The translations under genes and the position numbers were made by a program. A stretch of DNA of 14,716 nucleotides from DASQBT01 sp049578545 (lineage in GTDB: Bacteria > Pseudomonadota > Gammaproteobacteria > Burkholderiales > Thiobacillaceae): contig JBAUMF010000109.1 in assembly GCA_049578545.1 (NCBI GenBank), forward strand, positions 1 to 14,716. The letters are read 5' to 3'. Positions 1 through 7,026 of this stretch are shown here, piece by piece (within the stretch, counting starts at the first letter, position 1; every line of letters starts with the position of its first letter). A model generated the notes under the pieces. The model was given only the letters and a program-made list of their open reading frames with translations, made no database searches and had not been told where the DNA came from.

Positions 1-126
1 GGAAAATGCAGTGGTGTTACCGGGTGTCGAAAGATACCTTTGCAGAGGCTTGAGCCGTGTGCGTCTAAAGACGCATGCACGGTTCTTAGGGGGCTGGACA
101 CGGGTAACCGCGTCCAGCTACCCGAC
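1..126 (+). ncRNA. Group II intron, 3' end (domains V and VI), partial
   Basis: Positions 52-85 fold into a 34-nt domain V hairpin. It starts with GAGCCGTG, has the AGC catalytic triad at 53-55, a UAAA loop at 66-69, a two-base bulge at 76-77, and closes with CACGGTTC. Positions 89-123 form domain VI: 93-99 pairs with 112-118, G92 can wobble with T119, and 89-91 pairs with 121-123. This leaves A120 bulged, 7 nt before the predicted intron end at C126, as expected of the lariat branch point. The intron ends in AC, matching the usual AY rule. The intron-encoded reverse transcriptase and domains I-III must lie to the left of the window. Seen: fold and motif. Known: domain V/VI architecture. Inferred: the exact splice site. 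Confidence 0.88.
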
Positions 127-625
127 AGGAACTCAGGGAACGGGTGAATCAAGCGGCACCCGTTGCACCGTTTCATGTGCCGTGAGCTTGAAACAACAGC
201 TGAAATATCTGAGTGGAAATTGCCAGAGGGAATCGTCGTGTTTGATGTGCGTGATCGTTCCTTGACCCAACTGCATCCGCTAGTACCACCAATACCATTG
301 CAGGGGAATCAAGGATTTTGTGGTGGCCGCCCCGCGGCTGGCATCGATGGTGGCATAAGACACGCCGCAGACACGCCAGCCTGCCGCTTTGAGCAGCGCA
401 TCGATATTTGATCTGGCCTGTTGTTCCGACTGTGGAACCAAAACGTCCCCTATCTCTACTTGTTAACCGAATCTTCGCACAATCGTGGCCAATCGTTGAG
501 TAGGCCATACGTTATAGGCCACTCTTGAAGCAGTTTCACATCATTGTATCGCCTCGATAGAGGAGGTTTTCCGGGAGGGTGGATTAGGAACGGCACGACA
601 GGTTGCCATTTCTGAGGCTCCCTCA
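127..625. other. Intergenic stretch between intron end and trbL
   Basis: About 500 bp with no convincing intact gene. It begins with the presumed 3' exon of the group II intron and contains a minus-strand relic resembling HsdR, listed separately. An inverted repeat GTGGCC (485-490) / GGCCAC (517-522) encloses a second GGCC-containing repeat and could be an operator or a weak hairpin. A strong ribosome-binding-like AGAGGAGG near 560 is not followed by a usable reading frame, so it may be the remains of a lost gene. The short open frames on both strands have no recognisable protein character. Confidence 0.6.
280..441 (-). pseudogene. Relic of type I restriction enzyme HsdR N-terminus
   Basis: A 53-codon minus-strand frame could start at a TTG (441) with a GGGG stretch just upstream. 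It reads EQQARSNIDALLKAAGWRVC, then about ten residues later TIDASRGAA. The family pattern I recall for HsdR N-termini is EQ.AR..ID.LL..AGW, followed by a block like A.RG.A.REFPL. Here the match stops after about residue 40 and the frame runs into junk (WYWWY) and a stop, whereas a complete HsdR is around 800-1000 residues. No partner hsdM or hsdS is visible. It is most likely a fragment left by rearrangement near the intron insertion. Family recall from such a short piece is fallible. Confidence 0.4.
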
Positions 626-2200
626 ATGAACCCCTCCATTTTTCTGGTCATAGTTCTGATGTTTTTGGGGATGGCAGAACCGGCCCTGGCCGCCAACACC
701 CTGGACCAGATCCAGTCCAATTTCCAGAGCGCGAGCAGCGGCTGGATGAGTGCCGCCCTGCCCTATGCCAATCATCTGTTCGGCGGGTTGGCCGCCCTGG
801 AGTTCAGCTGGGCCGGGGTCCAGTATCTGCTCCGCAAAAATGACCTGCCTGAATTCCTGAGCTCGGTCACGCTCAAGCTCGTCTCGCTCGGCTTCTTCTA
901 TACCCTGCTGACGCTGGCCCCCAGCTGGATACCGCTCATCATCAGCAGCTTTACCCAGGCCGGGGCTGCGGTATCGGGTACCGCTGCCATGACGCCCAGC
1001 GGAGTGTTCGATCTGGGACCCCAGGTTGCTTCCCTCATCATCCAGGTACTGGGCACCCCTTCTGTTACTTCGGGCCTGAGTGGCCTGGGCAGTTATTTCT
1101 TCGCCGCCATCGCCGCGGGTTTGAGTGGCCTGCTGGTGGTGATCGCGTTTGCACTGGCTGCGCTGCAGCTGCTCATGACTTTGATCGAAAGCTACATCGT
1201 GATCGGGGGTGGTGCCCTGATGCTGGGGTTTCTGGGGTCTCGCTGGACCTTGCCATTTGGAGAAAAGTATTTCGGCTATGCCATCAGTGTGGGGATCAAG
1301 CTCTTCATTCTCTATCTAATTATCGGCATGGGACCGACGCTCGCCAATGCCATCATCAGCGACCTCAATACGGCCGCGGCCGCAGCAGGAAGCAGCACGC
1401 CCCCACCCGCGGCCTTCCTGACCGCAGCCGCCTCCTCTCTCATTTATGGCGCCCTCGCCTTCATGGTTCCGGGCCTGGCCGGTTCGCTCATGAATGGAAC
1501 GCCTGCCATGAGTCTGGGCAACATGGGGGGAGCCGGAGCCATGATCGCGGGCGGCATGGTGGGCGCCGGTGCAGCGGGGCTCTCCACTTCTGCCCGGATG
1601 GCGAACGGCACCATCGGGGCGGCCAAGTCATTTGGCAGCCTGGGCGCCTTGGCACGGGATCAGGGCCTGGGTTCTGCGCTTCGGACAGGTGGCGGTGCCA
1701 TGGGGGCGATGGCGATGGATGCCGTAAAGGGAATCTCGGGGCAAAGCAATCGAATGATTGCCAGCAATCTGGGCGACAGCGCGGTGAGTGGTTGGGGTGC
1801 AGGATCATCAGGGGGCAATCTGGCCAACCGGATTCGGCTGGGGGGTGCGCTCAACACTGCCCTGCCCGAGGTGGATCAGGCGGTCACCTCAGCAGCTACA
1901 CATTCTTCTTCGCAAGCAGCCCCATCCAATTCGACTGGCGGCGTTGCCGCTTCGGGTTCGTCAACTGTCGTGTCTGACGTCAAAGCAACGAATGAGGCGG
2001 ATGGATTTACCGGTGGGGCGAGTGGGTTGACCACGCAGGTAGCAGCTCAGGGAATGACCAGTAACATGAATCCCGGCGCCAGCGATGCGAACCGCGTGGC
2101 AGACAGACTGGACCGACTGGCGGATCGCAATCTGCCTCGCAACCTGCCGCATGATGGGCATGCCGGGGGAATCAGCATTCGACTCAATCATTCCGAGTAG
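626..2200 (+). CDS. trbL: P-type conjugal transfer protein TrbL (VirB6-like)
   Basis: A 524-residue polytopic inner-membrane protein, the VirB6-like channel component of P-type conjugative type IV secretion systems. It opens with a hydrophobic signal-like segment (residues 4-22, possible cleavage after ALA), with further membrane segments at roughly 84-106, 155-182, 186-204, 217-238 and 266-288. The C-terminal 220 residues are low-complexity Gly/Ala/Ser/Met-rich, as is usual for TrbL. A GAGG at 614-617 sits 8 nt before the ATG and supports this start. It leads the local trbL-F-G-I order. The antisense toxin-antitoxin pair separates it from trbF, and a perfect hairpin follows its stop. trbJ, which usually precedes trbL, is absent from the window, with the intron end and decayed DNA in its place. 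Length and topology fit the family. Confidence 0.9.
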   Translation: MNPSIFLVIVLMFLGMAEPALAANTLDQIQSNFQSASSGWMSAALPYANHLFGGLAALEFSWAGVQYLLRKNDLPEFLSSVTLKLVSLGFFYTLLTLAPSWIPLIISSFTQAGAAVSGTAAMTPSGVFDLGPQVASLIIQVLGTPSVTSGLSGLGSYFFAAIAAGLSGLLVVIAFALAALQLLMTLIESYIVIGGGALMLGFLGSRWTLPFGEKYFGYAISVGIKLFILYLIIGMGPTLANAIISDLNTAAAAAGSSTPPPAAFLTAAASSLIYGALAFMVPGLAGSLMNGTPAMSLGNMGGAGAMIAGGMVGAGAAGLSTSARMANGTIGAAKSFGSLGALARDQGLGSALRTGGGAMGAMAMDAVKGISGQSNRMIASNLGDSAVSGWGAGSSGGNLANRIRLGGALNTALPEVDQAVTSAATHSSSQAAPSNSTGGVAASGSSTVVSDVKATNEADGFTGGASGLTTQVAAQGMTSNMNPGASDANRVADRLDRLADRNLPRNLPHDGHAGGISIRLNHSE

Positions 2201-2203
2201 ACA

Positions 2204-2218
2204 GGGTGATCCTCACCC
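2204..2218 (+). repeat. Hairpin directly after trbL stop
   Basis: GGGTGA (2204-2209), loop TCC, TCACCC (2213-2218): a perfect 6-bp stem with a 3-nt loop that starts 4 nt after the trbL stop codon. No T-tract follows, so it is not a classic intrinsic terminator. It could protect the trbL transcript end, attenuate transcription into the antisense toxin-antitoxin region, or be chance. Confidence 0.45.
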
Positions 2219-2286
2219 GGGACTGATCGACTCATTGTCAGACTGGGCGATGTCAGTGAGTGAAGATTTTAGGGGCGGCTTGGCGC

Positions 2287-2565
2287 TTAGCCATAGACCG
2301 TGTCGTGGTCGCCCACGTTGACTGGAATGATCTTCTCATCCTGAATCAAGAGCTCCAGGGTGATGCGGTATGACACGTTGATGGATACGGAATGCACGCC
2401 CTGCAATTTACCGCTCAGTGCATGTAGACGCAGTGACGGGTGAAAAGGATTGGCTTCCAGCAATTGCAGGGTTTTGAGATATTGCTGGCGCAGGTCCGGA
2501 TGCTTCTTTAACCAGCGCGCGGCGCGGCGGTTGTAGCTTTCGGTAAAGACCAGCACATAACTCAC
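2287..2565 (-). CDS. RelE/ParE-superfamily toxin
   Basis: A 92-residue toxin of the RelE/ParE type, likely a ribosome-dependent mRNA interferase. Visible family features are the basic N-terminal helices (SYNRRAARWLKKHPDL), the block NPFHPSLRLHALSGKL, the central strand SVSINVSYRITLEL, and the C-terminal strand ending in GDHDTVYG. The start is GTG, and it overlaps the antitoxin stop by four bases (GTGA), so translation is probably coupled and antitoxin-dependent. It lies antisense between trbL and trbF. The subfamily assignment (RelE rather than YafQ or ParE) is not secure from reading alone. Confidence 0.88.
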   Translation of the reverse strand: MSYVLVFTESYNRRAARWLKKHPDLRQQYLKTLQLLEANPFHPSLRLHALSGKLQGVHSVSINVSYRITLELLIQDEKIIPVNVGDHDTVYG

Positions 2566-2819
2566 GCCGGTTTATCCAGCCTGGCCAGATGCGCTTCGGG
2601 GGACTCCTGGACAAACCGGCCTGCCGCCACATCGGCGCGCGTCTCGGCCAGGGCGGCTTCCAGCTCGCACTCGCGCAGATAATGGTAGTGGGCGATGTCC
2701 ATCACCACAAAACGATCTTTGCCGCGTACCGACACAATCGCCTCGGTATGGTCCGCCAACTTGGCTTCGATCGCGGCGACGCCCTTGGTTTTGAGCTCAT
2801 TGGCACTGATGTGAGACAT
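2562..2819 (-). CDS. Phd/YefM-type antitoxin
   Basis: An 85-residue antitoxin of the Phd/YefM (prevent-host-death) family, first gene of the pair with the overlapping RelE-like toxin. The N-terminal half (ISANELKTKGVAAIEA, then SVRGKDRFVVMDIAHYHYL) is the DNA-binding/dimerisation fold. The C-terminal half (ECELEAALAETRADVAAGRF onward) is the charged tail that would wrap the toxin. I chose the internal ATG at 2819 because GAGGGGG lies a few bases upstream. An upstream in-frame ATG at 2855 would add 12 residues atypical of the family and would include the promoter -10 region. Autoregulation is expected, and an operator-like palindrome lies upstream. Confidence 0.88.
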   Translation of the reverse strand: MSHISANELKTKGVAAIEAKLADHTEAIVSVRGKDRFVVMDIAHYHYLRECELEAALAETRADVAAGRFVQESPEAHLARLDKPA

Positions 2820-2843
2820 GGCAGCCCCCTCTAAATAACACGA

Positions 2844-2883
2844 TACAGTAGGCATTAGATCACACTGTTTACAATACTGTAAA
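2844..2883 (-). promoter_or_regulatory. Promoter and operator of the Phd-RelE pair
   Basis: Reading the minus strand, a TTTACA -35 (2883-2878) is followed after 18 bp by a TCTAAT -10 (2859-2854), about 35 nt before the antitoxin ATG. The palindrome TTTACA-N4-TGTAAA (2868-2883) covers the -35. A second related half, TACAGTA (2844-2850), is the reverse complement of TACTGTA (2876-2882), giving a paired-site layout typical of antitoxin autorepression. Inferred from sequence only. Confidence 0.55.
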
Positions 2884-2973
2884 GAGTGCGCATAAGAATA
2901 ATCCCCAAGCTACACTCCTGCCCTGCATTTCCCCACCCGCCGATTGCCTCCATCACCCTTTTGAGGAGGCACC

Positions 2974-3642
2974 ATGGCGCAGGAACAAACCGCCCATCCC
3001 TATCTGGATGCCCGGCGGGAATGGGATGAACGCTACGGCGATGCACTGGCCCGGGCCCGAAACTGGCGCTGGGCTGCGTTCGCTGCCCTGACCGTTGCGG
3101 GCATTGCAGTCATGGGGGTGGCCTGGCTGGGTGCACAGAGCAAGGTCCAACCCTATGTGGTAGCGATCGACCAGATGGGCAATCCCATCGCCATGGCCGC
3201 GCCCACCAGCGGGGCCGCCGTCAATCAGCGCATCATTGAAGCCCAGGTCGCCAACTGGGTGTGGGAAGCCCGCACGACGCTTCCCGGAACTGATGCGCAG
3301 AAAGCCATCCTGGCCCGGGTCTATGCCCTGCTCGGCAATCAGGCGGCCGGCATCATGGATGCCTGGTACAAGGATCATCCGCCGTTCTCCGTCAACGGCA
3401 TTACCGTCTCCCCCACCATCACCAGCGTGCTGCCGGTATCCACCAATACCTGGCAGGTGAACTGGAGCGAGACCCGCTTCCAGAATGGCCAGGTGCTGGG
3501 CAGAAGTAACTGGAAAGCCAACATCACCACCGGCCTCGAACCCAGGCTCGCCGAAAAGCCCCAGGCCCTGATCTACAACCCCTTGGGCCTCTTCATCCAG
3601 AACCTGACCTGGACCCAGGTCCTATCCCAAAACGGAGCCTAA
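2974..3642 (+). CDS. trbF: Conjugal transfer protein TrbF (VirB8-like)
   Basis: A 222-residue bitopic inner-membrane protein of the Trb type IV secretion channel, the VirB8-like assembly factor. The short cytoplasmic N-terminus (DARREWDERYGDAL) is characteristic of TrbF. A single membrane helix spans residues 33-53, and the rest is a periplasmic NTF2-like domain. The C-terminal block YNPLGLFIQNLTWTQVL carries the family's NPLG motif. An ideal GAGGAGG lies 4 nt before the ATG, which decides the start. trbG follows 2 nt after its stop, so trbF-G-I form a tight operon. The transcript into trbF must cross or restart after the antisense toxin-antitoxin module. Confidence 0.93.
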   Translation: MAQEQTAHPYLDARREWDERYGDALARARNWRWAAFAALTVAGIAVMGVAWLGAQSKVQPYVVAIDQMGNPIAMAAPTSGAAVNQRIIEAQVANWVWEARTTLPGTDAQKAILARVYALLGNQAAGIMDAWYKDHPPFSVNGITVSPTITSVLPVSTNTWQVNWSETRFQNGQVLGRSNWKANITTGLEPRLAEKPQALIYNPLGLFIQNLTWTQVLSQNGA

Positions 3643-3644
3643 GC

Positions 3645-4559
3645 ATGAACAAACTCACTCTCATTACAACCCTTGCCTTGATCATGGCTGGCCCAGCGCT
3701 GGCTGCACCACCTGCTGAACCCAGCAGTCTCGACGTCTACTACTACCTCACCAAGGATCACATTCCCGGTCCCGGGATCAGTCGGGAAGCAGCCCAACTC
3801 AAGGCAGCCCAGACCTGGCTTGAAACCGATACGGCCCCGCCGATTGCCGGCAATTTCGGCGAGGTCATGTATGCCTATGGCCATAGCCATCCGCGGGTGC
3901 TGTGTGCCCCACTGGACCTGTGCGTCGTTAAGCTCATGAGCGGAGAGAAGATCATCAACTTAAGCATCGGGGATTCGGTGCGTTGGCTGGTCCAGCCGGC
4001 CCAGGCGGGCGACCGGCCGGTCGTGGTGGTCAAACCGACCACAGCCGGTTTGCACACCAACCTGGTCATCACCACCGATACCGGCCACGTCTATTACCTT
4101 GATCTGGAATCGGACAAATCCGACTTCGTTCCCATCATCGCCTTCTACGACCCGGAGAAACTGGTCAGGACAGTGAATGAGCAGCAGGCCCTGGCTGCGG
4201 AGAAAACCAAACGTGAGGCCGAAGCCCGGGTCGCCGTGCTCTCCGGGGTGAACCCGGCGGATCTCGATTTCGCCTACTGGTGGGATGGCCCCAAGCAATT
4301 GCAGCCGGTGCGGGTCTTTTCTGCTGAGGGCAAGGTGTTCATCCAGATGCCGCCGGACATGAAACATGCTGATGCGCCCGCCCTCTTTGTCATCGAACAC
4401 GACAAGGAGCAGCTCACCAATTACCGGTTAAGTGGCAGCTATTACGTCGTCGACCAGCTGTTCCAGGAAGCGCGTCTGGTTCTGGGCGTGGACAGGGACC
4501 GCAGCGTGGTCACCATCCATGCCGGCAAGAAACCGTTCTGGACGGGATTCGGGGACTGA
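3645..4559 (+). CDS. trbG: Conjugal transfer protein TrbG (VirB9-like)
   Basis: A 304-residue exported protein, the VirB9-like outer-membrane core component. It has a signal peptide with probable cleavage after ALA at residue 20. The N-terminal domain contains the CAPLDLCVVKLMSGEKI block, two conserved-looking Cys, and the HTNLVITTDTGHVYYLDL strand region. The C-terminal domain (DFAYWW, then PVRVFSAEGKVFIQMP, and VLGVDRDRSVVTIH near the end) is the piece that binds the VirB7/VirB10 partners in related systems. The start lies 2 nt after the trbF stop, with GGAG 7 nt upstream. Length is typical of the family. Translation is probably coupled to trbF. Confidence 0.93.
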   Translation: MNKLTLITTLALIMAGPALAAPPAEPSSLDVYYYLTKDHIPGPGISREAAQLKAAQTWLETDTAPPIAGNFGEVMYAYGHSHPRVLCAPLDLCVVKLMSGEKIINLSIGDSVRWLVQPAQAGDRPVVVVKPTTAGLHTNLVITTDTGHVYYLDLESDKSDFVPIIAFYDPEKLVRTVNEQQALAAEKTKREAEARVAVLSGVNPADLDFAYWWDGPKQLQPVRVFSAEGKVFIQMPPDMKHADAPALFVIEHDKEQLTNYRLSGSYYVVDQLFQEARLVLGVDRDRSVVTIHAGKKPFWTGFGD

Positions 4560-4565
4560 GCCACC

Positions 4566-5909
4566 ATGGATGAGAACCAGCTAAATGCCGAGCAAGACCT
4601 CGACATCACCGGCCCCAACCGCACCGAGAAAATCATCAAGCCCGAGCCCGTTCACACCGGTCGACGGCTGAACCGGAAGACGAAGCAGTATGCCCTGCTG
4701 GGAATCGTGGTCGTGGGTGGGCTCATCCTCGCAGGTGTTGCGCTGTCGGGTCATCACGGCAAAAATGAGAATGGAAATGATGCAGTGAGCAACACGGACC
4801 TGATCGGCCAGGCCGCTCCACCCTCCCCGCCACCGGTCCTGACGTCTGCCAATCCACCAACCCTTGGCAACCCCTCTCCCCTGGCGGGTTCAGGCGGGGG
4901 AACAGGTCAGACGCAGACCATGCAGACCACGGCCGGCAAGGATCCGTTAGCTTCCCCATCTGCAACTACCTCCTCATCAGAAAAACCGCTGACGCCGGCG
5001 CAGAAGTACCATGAATGGTTACAGGATCAGCATTACAAAGGCCTGGAAGGCCAGGTACTCGCCACCCAAGCGGCGTATGCTGCACCGCCGGGTAAGGGCG
5101 ATGAAAGGAGCGGTGCCTCAGTATCTGGAAACGTGGCAGCAGGAAGCACGCCGGATTTGTTGAGTGCGGCGCTGGAGGCCGCCAAGGTCGGCGGCAACGT
5201 CGTGCCTCAAGCCAGCGTTGCAGCAGAAAAGGATTCGAGCCCCCAAGGGGAGAACAAGCGCTTTCTTGATGCACAGAAGAAGGAACTGGACACGAACGGC
5301 TATCTCACTCAGTCGTTGCAGCCACCAGCCTCGGAGCATGAGGTGTTTGCCGGAAGCCTGATCCCCGCGGTGCTGATTTCCGGCATCAACTCGGACCTGC
5401 CGGGAGAGATCACTGCCCAGGTGCGCCAGCCTGTCTATGACAGCCTGAATCCACGTTGGGTGCTCATACCCCAGGGTGCACGCCTCATCGGCCAGTATTC
5501 CAGCGACGTGGCCTACGGCCAGCGCCGGGTGCTGGTGGCCTGGAACCGGTTGATCTATCCGAATGGTGCGACGATTGCCCTGCAGGGGATGCCGGGCACG
5601 GATGGTCTGGGCCAGGCGGGACTGGGCGACCAGGTAGACAACCACACGCTGAGAGTCATCGGGAGTGCGCTGCTGATCTCCACGCTCGGGGTGGCCGGAC
5701 AATTGTCCCAGCCGCAGAACACGTCGGTGCTGACCACGCCCTCCGCGGGCCAGCAGGCAGCCTCAGCGGCGGCAACGAAGCTGGATGACGTGGGAACGCA
5801 GATGCTGCAGAAGAATCTGGCCATTCAGCCGACGCTCAAGATCCGGCCGGGCTATCTGTTCAATGTGCTGGTGACGAGGACGATGATCCTGCCGACCTAC
5901 CCGGAATGA
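4566..5909 (+). CDS. trbI: Conjugal transfer protein TrbI (VirB10-like)
   Basis: A 447-residue VirB10-like protein that bridges inner and outer membranes in the type IV secretion core complex. A charged cytoplasmic N-terminus is followed by one membrane helix at residues 42-61. A Pro/Gly/Ser/Thr-rich linker (about 75-250) leads into the conserved TrbI/VirB10 C-terminal domain (about 258-447), with AGSLIPAVLISGINSDLPG, the RLIGQYSSDVAYGQRRVLVAW region and the terminal RPGYLFNVLVTRTMIL block. The ATG is 6 nt after the trbG stop, and the Shine-Dalgarno is weak, suggesting coupling. It is the last trb gene here. A loose inverted repeat (GGCGCA 5910-5915 / TGCGCC 5942-5947) just past its stop has no T-tract. 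Confidence 0.95.
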   Translation: MDENQLNAEQDLDITGPNRTEKIIKPEPVHTGRRLNRKTKQYALLGIVVVGGLILAGVALSGHHGKNENGNDAVSNTDLIGQAAPPSPPPVLTSANPPTLGNPSPLAGSGGGTGQTQTMQTTAGKDPLASPSATTSSSEKPLTPAQKYHEWLQDQHYKGLEGQVLATQAAYAAPPGKGDERSGASVSGNVAAGSTPDLLSAALEAAKVGGNVVPQASVAAEKDSSPQGENKRFLDAQKKELDTNGYLTQSLQPPASEHEVFAGSLIPAVLISGINSDLPGEITAQVRQPVYDSLNPRWVLIPQGARLIGQYSSDVAYGQRRVLVAWNRLIYPNGATIALQGMPGTDGLGQAGLGDQVDNHTLRVIGSALLISTLGVAGQLSQPQNTSVLTTPSAGQQAASAAATKLDDVGTQMLQKNLAIQPTLKIRPGYLFNVLVTRTMILPTYPE

Positions 5910-5990
5910 GGCGCAACGTGTTGGCGGTGTTTAGCCGCTCCTGCGCCGTGTCATTCTCCCGGCCTTCAATTATCAATTCGGGGGTTGCGA

Positions 5991-6278
5991 TCAGGCAGCC
6001 CGCTTGAGCAGAGGCTGGATTTTGGGTTGCTTGCGTTTGCCGGCCTGCCACAAATCGTACTGGGCCTGCATGCCTACCCACAGATCCGGGGAGGTGCCCA
6101 GCCAGCGGGATAGCCGGATGGCCATGTCGGCGGAGATCCCGGTGTTGCCGTTCAGTATCTTGCTCAGGGAAACACGCGAGACGTGCAAATCAATTGCCGC
6201 CTGGGTCACGCTCATGCCCTCGGGTATCCACTCACGCAGGACGGCACCCGGGTGGGGCGGGTTATGCATTCGGGTCAT
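5991..6278 (-). CDS. higA: HigA-family antitoxin
   Basis: A 95-residue HigA-type antitoxin with an XRE-like helix-turn-helix. It opens with the family signature NPPHPGAVLREWIPEGMSV, followed by the recognition region (QAAIDLHVSRVSLSKILNG) and the block ADMAIRLSRWLGTSPDLWVG. I chose the ATG at 6278 because AAAGGAG lies 5 nt upstream. A longer TTG-initiated version (6293) would begin inside the toxin's stop region. It follows higB by 11 nt on the same strand, the reversed (toxin-first) order typical of hig loci. It would neutralise HigB and repress the higBA promoter. Confidence 0.92.
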   Translation of the reverse strand: MTRMHNPPHPGAVLREWIPEGMSVTQAAIDLHVSRVSLSKILNGNTGISADMAIRLSRWLGTSPDLWVGMQAQYDLWQAGKRKQPKIQPLLKRAA

Positions 6279-6289
6279 GTGTGCTCCTT

Positions 6290-6568
6290 TCAATGGTAAT
6301 CCTGATAATCGACCAATTCGGCGTCCTTGCCGTCGAAACGGAATGTCAGTCTCCAGTTGCCATTGACCCAGACGGACCAGTGACCTGCAAGGCTTCCACT
6401 CAATTCATGCAGGCGCCAATTCGGCGCATTCATGTCTTCAGGCCCGGCTGCGTTGTCCAGGGTCGCCAGCTGAAGTTGCAGCTTTGCCGCATGATGCGGT
6501 TGTATGCCCTTCTTGCTGCCTGTCCTGAAGAACGCTTCAAGCCCCTTGTGCCTGAACGATTTGATCAT
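6290..6568 (-). CDS. higB: HigB-family toxin
   Basis: A 92-residue HigB toxin (RelE superfamily, ribosome-dependent mRNA cleavage in characterised members). Family marks are the start MIKSFRHKGLEAFF, the central LATLDNAAGPEDM block, the WRLHELSGSLAGHWSVWVNG segment and the terminal strand LTFRFDGKDAELVDYQDYH. It is the first gene of the higBA operon, transcribed toward trbI. Its own promoter lies just upstream. It is about the usual length for HigB and appears intact. Confidence 0.93.
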   Translation of the reverse strand: MIKSFRHKGLEAFFRTGSKKGIQPHHAAKLQLQLATLDNAAGPEDMNAPNWRLHELSGSLAGHWSVWVNGNWRLTFRFDGKDAELVDYQDYH

Positions 6569-6573
6569 TCCGT

Positions 6574-6602
6574 ATTGTTAACTGTTAAGTATCAGTTGTC
6601 AA
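6574..6602 (-). promoter_or_regulatory. higB: higBA promoter with HigA-operator-like palindrome
   Basis: On the minus strand a consensus TTGACA (6602-6597) is followed by a 17-bp spacer and AACAAT (6579-6574), ending 5 nt before the higB ATG. Overlapping the spacer and -10 is the palindrome TTAACNGTTAA (6578-6588), positioned where a HigA dimer could block RNA polymerase. The short distance to the ATG suggests a very short 5' leader or a nearly leaderless message. Confidence 0.55.
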
Positions 6603-7026
6603 TATGGATGGCAGAAAATTCAGATTCAAAGACCTGAACGGAATAAGCAGATCATCAAATAAGCGTACCCTCGTCGGAGATGGCAGGTCAGAATAGATGT
6701 CTGTTGTATGCCGATCACCGGCCCGTCATAGCGAGGTGGCCTACCGTCGCTTGGTCGGCCTGACCGGCCGTTGAGAGCTTGCTGCTTGAGCGACCGCACC
6801 TCCTTCGCATTGCAGCCGCTCGAACGTTCCCAACGAAAAATCTGTGGTGAGCGGAGTGAGCGGCTGCTTGTCGAAAATTGCTACTCACCCTATCGACCCT
6901 GAACGGCCTGTCGCAGGTTGCTTACTCAAGCGTCTGAAACGCAACGCAAAGCGGACACCGCTTTTCGGCCTGGGAACGGGGTATAACGATTAGAGGCCAC
7001 CAATACAACCCAGTTGAAATCGGCGA
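6603..7026. other. Gene-free intergenic region with inverted repeat
   Basis: About 420 bp with no credible coding frame on either strand. A perfect 10-bp inverted repeat, GCAGCCGCTC (6812-6821) / GAGCGGCTGC (6858-6867), encloses 36 nt. Several shorter GC-rich repeats (variants of GAGCG, GGCCTG and CGGCC) surround it. The texture resembles decayed copies of an interspersed repeat rather than a gene. It also marks the change from the conjugation module to unrelated genes. Confidence 0.5.

Noticed and set aside
163..508. Two overlapping frames (plus 163-411, minus 173-508)
   Set aside because: Neither has a proper start signal or protein character; the better coding signal here is the short HsdR-like relic in another minus-strand frame.
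5910..5947. Possible terminator after trbI
   Set aside because: The GGCGCA/TGCGCC arms are separated by an unpaired-rich interior and no T-tract follows, so I do not call an intrinsic terminator.
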